Position numbers and translations under genes: made by a program. From NCBI GenBank assembly GCA_009363875.1, contig CM018693.1, forward strand, positions 108,020,362-108,084,361: a DNA stretch of 64,000 bases, written 5' to 3'. This DNA comes from Mikania micrantha. Its lineage: Eukaryota > Streptophyta > Magnoliopsida > Asterales > Asteraceae. Every line of letters begins with the position of its first letter. Positions within the stretch are counted from its first letter, which is position 1. The notes under the pieces were generated by a model. The model ran no database searches. It was given only the letters and a program-made list of their open reading frames with translations, and was not told the DNA's origin. Shown piece by piece: positions 20,414-31,001 of the stretch.

Positions 20414-21222
20414 CTTGACTATATTTAGTGACCAAACCATTTTATTAATTTCCAACAAAACTCGATCGTATCATAATTTATTCCCATGCAATAAACACTG
20501 TGGTTCAGTCTAGTTGTATTTCAAACTAACTTCCCCATAGTTTATGCTTAATAATCTTGTGCTCTCATCAATGTATATCAATTATCATCAATCAGATCAA
20601 AAAATCATCAAATTATCATACAGGTTCTATCAATACAATGTATATTGTAAAGACAATACCTGAAAACAGTTATGTTACACCGTCCAACCTACATCCATCA
20701 CGCCTCCGGTTTAGCTCCTTATCCAGCATCTCAGCCTCTATGGCGGTTTATCTCAGCCTCTTCTCCAGCATCTCAGCCTCCGGTCGTTGACTCCAGTTTA
20801 TCTCCTTCTCCGGTTAATATCTTCAGATTTAGATCTTTCATTGGATTTTTGTTGATAATTGTTGATTGTAGTGATAATGGTTGTTGATTTGGGTGATAAA
20901 TGTTTTAAACAAAATACAATATTTTTCAGTAAGAGACTTTCTACAACCCTGGAAATGGAAAACAAATAGCATAAAGTCTTGCTCTAAACATTTGTCTATG
21001 TTCATTCCCATAACGTGTCTTGTCTTGCAGCTTTTGATCAATAATCAATTAATAACATTAATCTCATTGTTTTATTCCTTGATTTCTTGCCATATATGCA
21101 GGTTGTTCATTACTACCCTTTTATACAATTCTCTATTTGAAAGTGGTTCCATATTGAACGCATTGGTATTTTGTAATCCTTGTTTATTAAATGAAGAATT
21201 ACATTATCCATTTGGTTTTGTA

Positions 21223-21345
21223 GGCTCCCAAAGACAATGATAAAATTGCCATACACTTTACAAACATAGCCATAAAGATCTTGAAAATGAGAAAGGGGAC
21301 TTTTGAAGAGTGGATTCAGTATTTGGAAGGGCTATCTCCTTGACA
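21223..21345 (+). pseudogene. Exon-like segment inside hAT element
   Basis: After a good splice acceptor (TTTTGTAG, ending at 21222) the frame reads through KIAIHFTNIAIKILKMRK and TFEEWIQYLEGLSP and ends at TGA. Further AG acceptors occur at about 21029 and 21101. The composition looks like real protein, but I do not recognise the family. Possibly a captured host gene fragment, or a remnant of the element's own gene. Confidence 0.4.
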
Positions 21346-21820
21346 TCATATTGTTTTTGGGCAAATGTAACATTTAATTGTATAAAGTTTATTATTTTAT
21401 AGCAATAAATACATAAAATTGGTTTGGAAAGCAAGGAGGAGACAAAATTTGGGAATAAAAAATTTGGTTGAATTTGACTGAATTTGGTTAAAACGGTTGG
21501 ATTCGGTTTGGATAACCATTTAACGAACTCAGTTAGGTTCGGTTAACGAATATAATTTTGCTTCATAAACCGAACAAACCTATCCGAACTAGTTGAACAA
21601 ACCGTTAACCGAACCGATGAAAACCCCTACCTTTGATTCTAACTCAATCTTTACCTCTCTAGGACAGGAGTAAAAAATTATATAAAAATATAGATGCTAA
21701 CTTTAGATAGTATTTGAAAAGTTTGCTTTTGTTTCTTAGCTCATGCTACAAACATATGTTGTTGGATTATACTTCATTTTTTAACCAACAAAACTAAAAT
21801 ATAATATTCAACTCTTGTAG

Positions 21821-22086
21821 TTATGAGACATTTGCAACAGGATGGTGTGACAGTTTTGTCAATGTATACGATGGAAACAACAAAAAGATATTGTATCAAT
21901 TTCATCGTCACTTTAACATAGTACAAATATTTGTATTCGTTAAATTACAATGTTCAAGATTCTTATTTACTAATTTTGTTTTCAGTACTCAAAGTATCCA
22001 AAAAGCATTGTTGCTTTATCATTTTGCCAAGATGATCGACTATTGATTGTTGCTTCCAGTTATACATATCAAGAGGGAGACAAACT
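21821..22086 (+). pseudogene. BUB3-like mitotic checkpoint gene fragment
   Basis: Two exons with the gene's own intron. Exon 1 (21821-21899, after acceptor CTTGTAG) encodes YETFATGWCDSFVNVYDGNN and KKILYQ. Exon 2 (21986-22086, after TTTTCAG, before GTAAGC) encodes YSKYPKSIVALSF, LLIVASSYTY and QEGDK. These match the last WD40 repeats of plant BUB3, the spindle-checkpoint and kinetochore protein (sequence compared from memory). The exon 1 donor GT is missing, the last BUB3 exon is not seen, and nothing upstream of 21821 matches. Retained introns mean it was copied as genomic DNA, not from mRNA. Confidence 0.75.
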
Positions 22087-22399
22087 GTAAGCAACCTTTT
22101 TATTTCTTTTCTTTTTGTTTTTGTTTTTTAAACTATAAATTATAATTGATTGAAGTCTTACTTTGGTTGGTTCGTTTGCTTTTTTGTAGGTTCCTTTTTG
22201 CAACTATCTCTTTACTAAGAACCTTTGATAAGAAACATGATGGCTAAATGAGCATGCAACAGTTGAATACGTAACTATCTCTTTACCAAAAATCTTTGAC
22301 TTGGAGTTTGATTTTTTTTAAATATTGATTTTGAATGCTATTATTTATAAATGTTGTTCTCGTGCCTTTTTTATGTTAGGAAAATATTATCACTCATAA

Positions 22400-22741
22400 A
22401 AAGGTGACTATGGATAAATTAACATATGGAGGAACCACTATTACCATTAATATGGAATGAAAACTTGAAAAAGAAGCAGTCACAAAGTGTTTTTGGTAAA
22501 GAGGATACGATACAGTTGGGCTCAGAGGTATGCGTTGGGCCAGTGATGAAGAAGAAAGATGATTGGATGAAATCAAAAGCTAAATCAACTTAAGGAGATG
22601 CCACAACAAGAAATGTCAATAAAGATTTACAAAATCAGGCTAATGAACTTAAGGAAAAATTCAAACAGTGCATCGAAAAATGTGATAGATTGTCAAATTT
22701 CTATCTCGCATAATTTCCTGATCTTGAGAGCATAATCTCCA
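22400..22741 (+). pseudogene. Unidentified degenerate exon-like region
   Basis: Coding-like stretches such as KKVTMDKLTYGGTTITINME and ELKEKFKQCIEKCDRLSNFY lie in different frames, interrupted by stops. The second has the heptad look of a short coiled coil. I cannot name the gene. It lies between the BUB3-like exons and the Athila LTR and could be part of the same captured or duplicated host DNA. Confidence 0.35.
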
Positions 22742-22969
22742 AATCTTTGAGTGACGATTGATGTGTTAGTTTAACACATCTTATTTTGTACATAATAGAG
22801 TCCATTTTTGTATATATAGTTTACATTTTGAGTCTATTTTCGTTCCTTTTTAGAGTTTCTTGTTTTTGTACAGGATTATGTCCCGGGGAAGCAGAAACAA
22901 AGGCAAACGGGCATCGGGATCGAGTGCGGTTGATCAAGCGAAGAAAATGAAGAAGAAATTGAAGTTTTT

Positions 22970-23180
22970 GACCCTAGGCAGTATACCCCACACCATGCTT
23001 CCACTCCAGGCGGTGCGCCCCAAAACATTCCCTGAGGAAACCCTAAATTCCGTGCAAACCGCCTTGTCAGGATGCATGGCCGCAGGCGATGCGCATGTCA
23101 GTCTAAGCCGCCCGACTAAATTGTCCTGCATGCACCGCCCCACCTCATACACCCGAACCATGCAGTGCGCCCCACACCAA
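22970..23180 (+). repeat. Cluster of GGCG/CGCC words before Athila TATA box
   Basis: Repeated variants of CCCTAGGC, AGGCGGTGCGCCC, GGCGATGCGC, CCGCC and GTGCGCCCC lie within 210 bp and end about 35 bp before TATAAAT. Related words recur between 33550 and 34190. Confidence 0.65.
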
Positions 23181-23212
23181 AATCAGCCCTAAATCCTAAT
23201 TTCATGCTTCTC

Positions 23213-23219
23213 TATAAAT
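23213..23219 (+). promoter_or_regulatory. Athila LTR TATA box
   Basis: TATAAAT in CTCTATAAATTGG, directly after the GC-rich cluster; the best promoter candidate of this LTR. Confidence 0.6.
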
Positions 23220-24565
23220 TGGAAGCGATTGCAGCCGATTTGGGGGACTATTCTGGCATTTTTAGAGCCCTAATCTCGCCCTTGAAGCTGCTAGAGCTTA
23301 ACCTTGGATGTTTGGGGCTTGGTTTGGGAGTTTGAAGTGAAGAATCAAGGAAGAGCTTGAGTAATTGTCTTCTTTCTTTATTTTTATCTTGCATTCAGTA
23401 GTTTAGCATGTTATCAGACCTTATTTACTTCTGTTTTGCTACTGTTATGATGATTGGTGGCTAGATATTTGGTTATGCCTAGGTTAAAGATGATAAAGTT
23501 GTGATTATTATGGTGATTTGGACTTGATTTGTGTTTATTGATGATCATATGCTTTGTATTAGTTGTATTGTTGATCTTTGATGAATCTTGTATGTTTGAA
23601 TGATGATTCTTGATGATTGACAGATCCACATGTGTCTAGGAATGTCTTTCCATCATTAGATTGCATGTTAGGCTTATTACTTTGTGTTTTAGGCTAGTTT
23701 ATGGATTGGTGATCGCTTTCCATATGATTTGACATCATTAAGTTTGGTTATTTTTATGTGTGACCTAGCTTAGAAATCTGGGAGGTGATAGGTTAGTCAG
23801 TTGGTCTATTTTACTATGGTTATTTGTGTTAAACGACCCAGGAGGGTGTTGTCTTAGATTTCCTTAGTGTTTGCGTCAATCCGTGTCAAAGTAGTCAACT
23901 TTACAACTCTCTAGTGTCTTAGGATACATGCGGGTTGAGAAATCCGTTAAGTGATCCACCTGTTTGAGTGCAATTGCATATCAAGAAAATCCGAAAGGTG
24001 ACCCAGTAGACTAGTGCATACATTACATTCTTAGGATTTCCATCGGTTACACCCAATACTTGATCTGGGAGTCATTCTAGGTTTGTCTATTAGGATCCTA
24101 GTCTTCATCATTCACGAGTCAGTCCAAATCATCACTTATCACACTTTTGATTCTCAGCCTAGGTATACCATTTTTTCTTGTTTTGAGTTAGTTATCCCCT
24201 TCTTAGTTCCAGTTTTAGTTTCAGTTAGCCTTTTCAGTAGTCAGTCTTTAGTTTTAGTTGGTTAGTTAGTTAAAGTCTCCATTAGGTTTTTAGAAGTAGC
24301 ATCAAAACCCCCCTTCTCTTTTATTCGTCACTTTCTAAGTTAGTTTTTGTTAAATAGGGTCCTTAGGGTTCGATATCCAGTCTTCTATAAGCTATACTGT
24401 CATCGATAAGTACACTTGCCTATGTAGCGATCTAGTTTAGGATTTCCGATTTTAACTAGGAGTTTAGGTCGAGTCTAACTCTAGGATTGGTTATAGTATC
24501 ATAGCTTAGCTTAGACAGTTTTATTTATCTTACTTTTAGAGTACAGACCACACACATGATGTTTT

Positions 24566-24583
24566 TGGGGCCGTTGTCGGGAA
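24566..24583 (+). promoter_or_regulatory. Primer binding site, tRNA-Asp type
   Basis: TGGGGCCGTTGTCGGGAA differs by a few bases from TGGCGCCGTTGCCGGGGA, the tRNA-Asp-complementary site characteristic of Athila and related elements. It marks the start of minus-strand DNA synthesis and the end of the 5' LTR. Confidence 0.8.
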
Positions 24584-24799
24584 CACTAGGCAATAACAAA
24601 GATTACTTAGATTGCGAGCATTTCTTATTTATCTTCTTACCTTTTTACCCCCTATTCAGTTTGATTTTTCATTTTTAGGGTTGAGTTTTCTTTCCTTTTT
24701 AGTGCCTTTATTTGTTATTTGCGATGTGTGCCTTCGATTAGCTTTGTTTGTGCATAATTGAGTCTTATTGGCATGTCTTTTTAGGGTGTAGGTAAGTGT

Positions 24800-26740
24800 A
24801 TGCCCCACACCCGTTCACAGGGAGCACTAGAGTTTGAGCTTGCTTCACCGTAGCAGATTCTGCGCGCACGCCATCAAGTAAGTATTCTAGACCTTCCTTT
24901 AGAAATGGAGCCACCTCCACCCCTGCCACTGAGGCATACAGTTCACGAGCTTGCGAGTCATGCAGTGGTTGGAGCTAGATCTGCGATCACACGTCCAGGA
25001 GTCAACAAAAACAACTGGCAGATTCCTTTGCGCGTTATGTCTACCATCACGAACTCCACTCAATTTCATGGCCTTGACGATGTGGACGCCCCCGGCCATC
25101 TTTCTCTATTCGTTCATATCTGCGATACCTTTCGCATCAATGACTTTTCTGAGGAGGCTGCTTATCTTCGTCTATTTCCTTTCACTCTCGCGGGCCGACC
25201 CTCTACCTGGTTGAACTTACATCATAGGGACTCCATCACAACTTGGGCTGATCTGCAGACCAAGTTCCTGAAAAGGTATTATCCCCCGTCCAACTCTGCC
25301 TGATTAAGAGATCACATTCATTCGTTCCGAATGGATGATGATGAGCGATACTATTTGGCATGGGAGCGTTTCAACTCCCTTCTGAGTAGGTGCCTCCAGC
25401 ATGGCCTATTCGATTTGGCCTTAGTTGAGAAGTTCTACAATGGACTTACCTATTAGACGAAGAGAAGGTTCAACACTACTAATGGGGGACACATTATGGA
25501 CAAGAAGGATCCAAAGGAGTGTGAGGCGATGTTTGAGGATTTTGCTTTGGTTGAGTACGAGGATCCTGCCTACATGAGGGGAGCTATACCTGTCGCTAAG
25601 CCTACATTTGAGCCGCTGATACCTACTAGAGGGATGCATCACGTCACGCCCGACTCCAGCATAGCTACGGCCTTGGAAGCAATGGCTAAGGATATCAAGG
25701 AGTTGAATATGACAGCTGCTAGATGTGAGATATGTCAAGGAGAGCAAGGTACTGCTGAGTGCCCCATTACTGATTAGGCACAATTGGATTCCATCAACAC
25801 TAGATGGAATAGGTCTTACAATTCCAACCCTAGCTGGAACCATAATTCAAGTTGGAGGAACCCGTACCAACACCAACATTCACATTGGTGAGGGAACAAC
25901 AACAACTCCTATGAGAGACCGCAGACGCGCCAGATTCCGATAACTGAGAGTGATGCACATGGGATTTTGGGTAGTAGGGATCGTGACACGAAGCTTGAGG
26001 ATATGATGTCTCAGCACATGAAGATATTACAACAGATCATGGACAAGGACAAGCTGCACTACCAGAAGATTGAAGAGCATGACACTCTGCTTAGGAATCA
26101 GCATGCATGATTCTTGGATTTGCAGCGGTTGGTTGGTGAGCTCGCGAAGAGGTTTGATGAGAGACCGTGTGTTGCTTTTAGAGCAAACAATGAGACGAAC
26201 CTGAGAGCCCATGTGAAGGCATCTACCACAAGCAGTGGTATAAGAGGAGAGATAGAGCAGCCACCACCGGTAGTTGAAATTGATAAGGAGCCGGTGGATG
26301 AGGAGATTGAGCTGGAGACTCCTGCAAGGGTGCCATTGAGGCTAGACCCAACAAGTACAGCACCGACCAGTGAGTCGTCTGTTGAGAGGTTATAGAGGCA
26401 GAAGATAGAGGAGAAGAAGAGAAGAAAGAGAGTTGAGGTTGAGGCTGAGGCTAATTTGACCAAGCTACCATATCCTGCACGTGCATTGCAGTTGAAGCGT
26501 GATCAGGAGTATGGACACTTTCTGGATATGTACAAGTAGTTGAAGATCATTTTCCTGTTTGTAGAGGCTCTCCAGCATATGCCCAAATATGCTAAGTTCT
26601 TGAAAGACCTCTTGTGTAAAAAGAAGAAGCTGGAGACACTTTTTACTGTGACATTGGGAGCTATGTGTTCTGCTTTGGTCAGACTGCCAGAGAAGTTAGA
26701 GGATCTATAGATTTTTACCATTCCCTGCCCATTTGGCGGT
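24800..26740 (+). pseudogene. Athila gag (with linker), many stops
   Basis: One frame from ATG 24800 (MPHTRSQ) through the capsid core, with FHGLDDVDAPGHLSLFVHIC, LAGRPSTWLNLHH and TWADLQTKFLKRYYP, to a basic/acidic C-terminal part. It is broken by in-frame stops at about 24851, 25301, 25454, 25775, 25888, 26108, 26393, 26537 and 26708, yet the reading frame itself is kept over nearly 2 kb. A CEICQGEQGTAEC stretch near 25727 is a degenerate zinc-binding site. Gag would form the particle. Non-functional. Confidence 0.85.
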
Positions 26741-27466
26741 TCTTCTGTGAACCATCCATTGGCTGATTTAGGTGCTAGCATTAATTTGATGCCGTATTCG
26801 ATTTACAAGCAGCTATATCTTGGAGAGCCATCACCTACACGCATGAGTCTAGCATTGGCTGATCGTTTCATCAAATATCCTAGGGGAATTGTGGAGAATG
26901 TCCTAGTGAAGGTGGACAAGTTTGTTTTCCCCGTGGATTTTGTCATTCTTGATATGCAAGCTGATGATAGAGTTCCCCTCATTATGTAACGCCCCTTCCT
27001 TCGCACAGCAAAGGCGATGATTGATGTGTTTGAGAGGAAGATCTCATTGTGTGTTGGAGATGATGGTGTCACCTTTGATATAGTGAAGTCCATGAAGAAC
27101 TCCAGTGGCCAAGATGATCAGGTTTACTTCCTAGAAGCATTCTTCTCCATGATGGATCGTTGCCTGGACTACATCAGTGGAGCGAATCTGTTGAGAGATC
27201 GGGACTTGGGTGACGAGGTTGTGAGAAATGAAGAGTTAAGGGATGAGGACCCCGCTGCTGCTATTGAGGTTTACCTTGATTATATTCCTAGCAGTTTAGC
27301 ATTAGAGCCTCCTGAGTATCCCGCGGTGTTGAAGGTTGAGACTTCTGAGCCGGCTGACAAGCCATCTGTTAAGGCTCCTCTATCTTTAGAGCTAAAGGAG
27401 TTGCCACCTCACCTTGAGTATGCATTCCTTAATGGGGACTCTGATCTACCTGTCATCATTTCATAA
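26741..27466 (+). pseudogene. Athila aspartic protease region
   Basis: Carries PLADLGASINLMPYSIYKQL, the DLGAS form normal for Athila protease, then KYPRGIVENVLVKVDKFVFP and FVILDMQADDRVPLIM. A TAA at 26987 interrupts just before RPFLRTAKAMIDVFE, and another TAA at 27464 ends the segment before RT. It would cleave the Gag-Pol precursor. The frame is shared with gag and RT. Confidence 0.85.
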
Positions 27467-28860
27467 GATCTGATAGAGGTAGAGAAGAGTAGACTCATTA
27501 GTGTGCTGAGAGAGCACAAGCAGGTGATTGCATGGAAGCTGATGGATATGAAGGGTATACACCCTTCCATCTGCACGCATCGCATTCAGCTAGATGAGGA
27601 TTTCAAGCCAGTGGTCCAGCCACAAAGATGGCTTAATCCTAATATGGGAGAGGTAGTGAAGAAGGAGGTTCTTAGGTTGTTGGATGCCAGGCTCATGTAT
27701 CATATTTCTGATTCTTCTTGGGTGAGCCCGGTTCATGTTGTTCCGAAGAAAGGAGGAATGACCGTGGAGGTGAACGAGAAGAAGGAGATAGTTCCCACCA
27801 GAATAGTCATAGGTTGGAGGGTGTGCATCAACTATAGGGGGTTGAATGATGCCACCAGGAAGGACCACTTCCCCCTCCCTTTCATTGATCAAATGCTGGA
27901 GCATTTAGTAGGGCAACAGTTCTATTGCTTCCTTGATGGGTTTTTGGGTTATTTCCAGATCCCTATTGCACCAGAGGATCAGGAGAAAACCACATTTACA
28001 TGCCCATACGGTACCTTTAAATATCGCCGTATGCCCTTTGGGTTGTGTAATGCTCCAGCTACTTTTCAGCGATGCATGGTTGCCATCTTCCAGGGTATGA
28101 TCGATACTTCCATGGAGATTTTTATGGCTGATTTTTCTGTGTTTGGAAGTTCTTTCGATCATTGCTTGACTAACCTGGAGAAGATGTTGAGGAGATGTGT
28201 TGAGACCAATCTTATACTCAACTGGGAGAAATTTCCTTTCATGGACAAGGAGGGGATTGTTCTAGCACATAAGATATCACGTGATGGCATCCAGATTGAT
28301 AAGGCTAAGATTGAGACGATTAGCAAACTCCCTCCACCTGCGAGTGTTAAAGTTGTTCGTAGTTTTCTAGGTCATACGGGTTTCTATAGGCGTTTCATTA
28401 AGGATTTTTCTAAGATTACCCAACTGATCACTCGTCTGCTTGAGAAGGATGTTGAGTTTGTGTTTGACGAAGAGTGTTTGAGTGCCTTTGAGTACTTAAA
28501 CGAGAGATTGGTGAGTGCACCTATTTTGATCGCCTCCGATTGGAGCCGACCTTTCGAGCTCATGTGTGATGCGTGCGATTTAGCAGTGGGGGCTATTTTG
28601 GAACAGAGGGTGGAGAAGCACTTCCACCCGATCTATTATGTGAGACAGACCGAGTTGTTGGCGGTTGTCTATGCATTTGACAAGTTTAGGTCTTATCTCG
28701 TCCTCTCCAAGACGATTGTTTATACCGATCATGCAACTTCGCGATACCTTTTTGCGAAAGATTGATTTGGTGGATCCTCCTTCTGTCCAAGGTTGATATT
28801 GAGATCAAGGACAAGAATGGTGCTGAGAATGTAGCCGTTGATCATTTGTCTAGGCTAGAG
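27467..28860 (+). pseudogene. Athila reverse transcriptase and RNase H
   Basis: RT motifs: VSPVHVVPKKGG, CINYRGLND, FPLPFIDQMLEHL, TFTCPYGTFKYRRMPFGLCN and APATFQRCM. The catalytic box reads MEIFMADFSVFGSSF, so one Asp of the usual FMDDF is Ala. RNase H follows with LMCDACDLAVGAILEQR and VVYAFDKFRSYLV. A frameshift near 28760 moves the DHLSRLE end to another frame. Longest open stretch 27503-28765. The active-site change by itself predicts no polymerase activity. Confidence 0.88.
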
Positions 28861-28877
28861 GATCTAGAGAGAGAGAG

Positions 28878-30300
28878 TTGATTCTCAAGGGTGACATAAG
28901 AGATAAATTCCCCCAGGAGACACTGATGAGCATGGGGATTGAGGAAATCTGCCGCACGGAGAGGCTTGATGAGGGATTACCATGGTTTTCTGACACTAAT
29001 TACTTAGCTAATGGTTTCCTTCTTAAAAGATTGACATCCCAGCAGCGTAAGAAGTTTTTTGCCAACACTAGGCACTAGATCTGGGATGCACCTTATCACT
29101 TTCATGTGGGTGCAAATTAGGTGTTTAGGAGACGTGTGAGTCATGAGGAGGGTTTAGAGATCTTTAGATATTGTCACGAGGGACTGACCGGCTGCCATCA
29201 TGGACCTTCTTCCACCGCGAAGAAAGTATTCGATTCCGATTTCTATTGGCCTACCGTATTCAAGGATGCTCATGACTTAATGAGGAAGTGTAATGCCTGT
29301 CAGCGAATAGTAAACATCTCATCCAAGAATGAGATGCCCCAGCATCCGATTCAGGTTGTTGAAGTGTTTGATATTTGGGGCATTGACTTTATGGGACCCT
29401 TCCCTGCTTCGCGAGGGAATAGGTACATCCTCGTTGCTATTGAATACGTTTCAAAGTGGGTTGAGGCACATACGCTCCCTACAAACGATGCAAGAGTGGT
29501 GGTGAGATTTTTGAAACATCTGTTCTGTAGATTTGGGACCTTGAAGGCGTTGATTAGTGACCGAGGCATGCATTTCTGCAATGCCCATATGGAGAAGATG
29601 TTAGGAAAGTATGGGGTCACCCATTGATTGTCAACCGCCTATCATCCACAAACTAGAAGTCAGGTGGAGAATGCTAATCGAGGGGTGAAGAGGATACTAG
29701 AGAAAACTGTCGGCCATAGTAGGAAGGATTGGCCCGACGAGTTGAATGATGCATTATGGGCTTTCAGGACTGCATTCAAGAATCAGATTGGGACGACTCC
29801 TTATCAGATGGTTTATGGGAAAGCTTGTCATCTTTCGGTTGAGCTTGAGCACAAGGCCTTTTGGGCTTTGAAATCCGTGAACTTGGACTTGTCTAAGGCC
29901 GCCAAGCACCGGTTTCTTCATATTAATGAGTTGGATGAGCTACGCGATGAGGCATATGCTTGGTAGTGGAGTTACAAGGAGAGTACCAAGGTGTTACAGG
30001 ACCAGAGGTTGAAGAAGGTCAATGGGTTTGAGAAGGGAGATCGAGTGCTTGTTTATGACTCGAGACTTAGGCTTTTCCCAGGAAAGCTTAAGTCACGTTA
30101 GAGAGGCCCTTTTGTAGTTCGAGAGGTATTCCAGCATGGCGTGGTTGAGTTGGAGTCTGGGGACCACACGTGGAAGGTAAATGGGCACCGTTTGAAGCCC
30201 AACATTGGAGGTCCATTTCCATCTGACAAGGAGGTTGTTCCCTTGAATCCCGAGCAGGTTAGGGATTTGGGCTTCGACCTAACTGGTATATATTTTACAT
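28878..30300 (+). pseudogene. Athila integrase
   Basis: Zinc-binding part with FRYCHEGLTGCHHGPSST and CNACQRIV, then the catalytic core: GIDFMGPFP, ISDRGMHFCN and AYHPQTRSQVENANRGVKRI, so all three D,D,E positions look present. It ends with the typical KACHLSVELEHKAFWALK and a C-terminal part to TAG at about 30300. In-frame stops at about 29076, 29117, 29625, 29964 and 30099 break it. Integrase would insert the cDNA. Confidence 0.88.
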
Positions 30301-30357
30301 AGTCTTAGCTAAGTACTTTAGTTTAGTATATCAAGTCTTATGTGATTGGTGATGCAT
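30301..30357 (+). other. Athila spacer after pol; left TSD of solo LTR
   Basis: Short non-coding stretch. TGCAT at 30353-30357 is the left TSD of the solo LTR that follows. Confidence 0.7.
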
Positions 30358-30905
30358 TGTCGCACCCCGGCCCTCCCGTCCCGGACGGGGGCGCGACGGC
30401 TGGCTGATCTTGCAGGATCGCAGTCTCCGGTCACACAACGTTGCGAGACCTATATGTCCAATTTCATACGTACATCCAATTATTTGGATAAATCAGTTTT
30501 GTAAAATCAGAGTTGCGGAAGTAAAGTTGATAATATCAAACATATATAGTTGAACAGTTGCGGAAGCGTTAACTAAAACAATTTTCAAGGTGATAGGTAA
30601 TAATAGTTGCAGAAGCGATTAAAGTAGTTTGACAATACATAAGTAACACAACCAAATGATAACAATGCTTAATAAACTAAGACACTTAAACAGATGCATG
30701 CGACTCCAGCCTAGCATCCTATTCCTTGTGCACATGCCTTAGTTACCTGAGAAAACATGCGAGTAAAAGGTCAACACAATAGTTGGTCAGAGGACAGGTT
30801 TATAATCAGCAGTAAAATGTTTAAAGTAAATGTTTTGCAGGTCTACTTTTCAATACAATGCAATATCCATTGATAGCTAGTCAATATGAGTTACACCATA
30901 TGCGG

Positions 30906-31001
30906 GTTAGCAACCGAAGCTAACATGCTGCCTCCCGCCATATCCATCCAAGATATGGCAAATGTTTTTTGGTCAATTATGCACTGTTCCGACCTCCAGT
31001 G
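30906..31001 (-). repeat. Hairpin run in solo LTR
   Basis: Three stems in a row: GTTAGC/GCTAAC (30906-30924, 7-nt loop AACCGAA), CCATATC/GATATGG (30938-30958, 7-nt loop) and CACTG/CAGTG (30982-31001). They lie about 0.55-0.65 kb before the LTR 3' end. Confidence 0.7.

Larger units (their letters stand above)
17363..20679 (-). repeat. Solo LTR of Tekay-like gypsy element
   Basis: Starts TGTAGCACCCCGACC and ends GTTATGTTACA on the plus strand. Flanks TCGTC (17358-17362) and CCGTC (20680-20684) look like a 5-bp TSD with one mismatch. Both ends align with the LTR at 45205-58062, so the two belong to one family, and the orientation is minus by that comparison. Contents in sense direction: stem module A (20301-20413), TATA box (19821-19828), CT-rich patch, word cluster (18935-19400), tandem hairpin array (17930-18140) and a U5-like end. 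No internal coding region remains, as expected after LTR-LTR recombination. Confidence 0.82.
17035..21629. mobile_element. hAT-superfamily element with nested solo LTR
   Basis: Ends TAGGGGTGATC (17035) and its inverted partner ...AACCCCTA (21629) are flanked by CCTTTGAC (17027-17034) and CCTTTGAT (21630-21637), an 8-bp TSD with one mismatch. Both subterminal regions are packed with ACCGAACC / GGTTCGG motifs typical of hAT ends, including a 14-bp-arm hairpin at 17102-17132. No transposase frame was found, so it is non-autonomous. Without the solo LTR at 17363-20679 the element is about 1.27 kb. Its interior has exon-like pieces with AG splice acceptors (see 21223-21345). Confidence 0.8.
22759..24557 (+). 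repeat. Athila 5' LTR (boundaries approximate)
   Basis: The start is set at the inverted motif GATGTGTTA/TAACACATC (22760-22780) and the end just before the primer binding site at 24566. No second LTR copy is in the window to confirm either end. It contains a TATA box at 23213-23219 and a GC-rich word cluster at 22970-23180. Confidence 0.6.

Noticed and set aside
22860..23192. Possible short gene after the Athila LTR start
   Set aside because: Lies in the LTR across the GC-rich word cluster upstream of the TATA box; no recognised domain.
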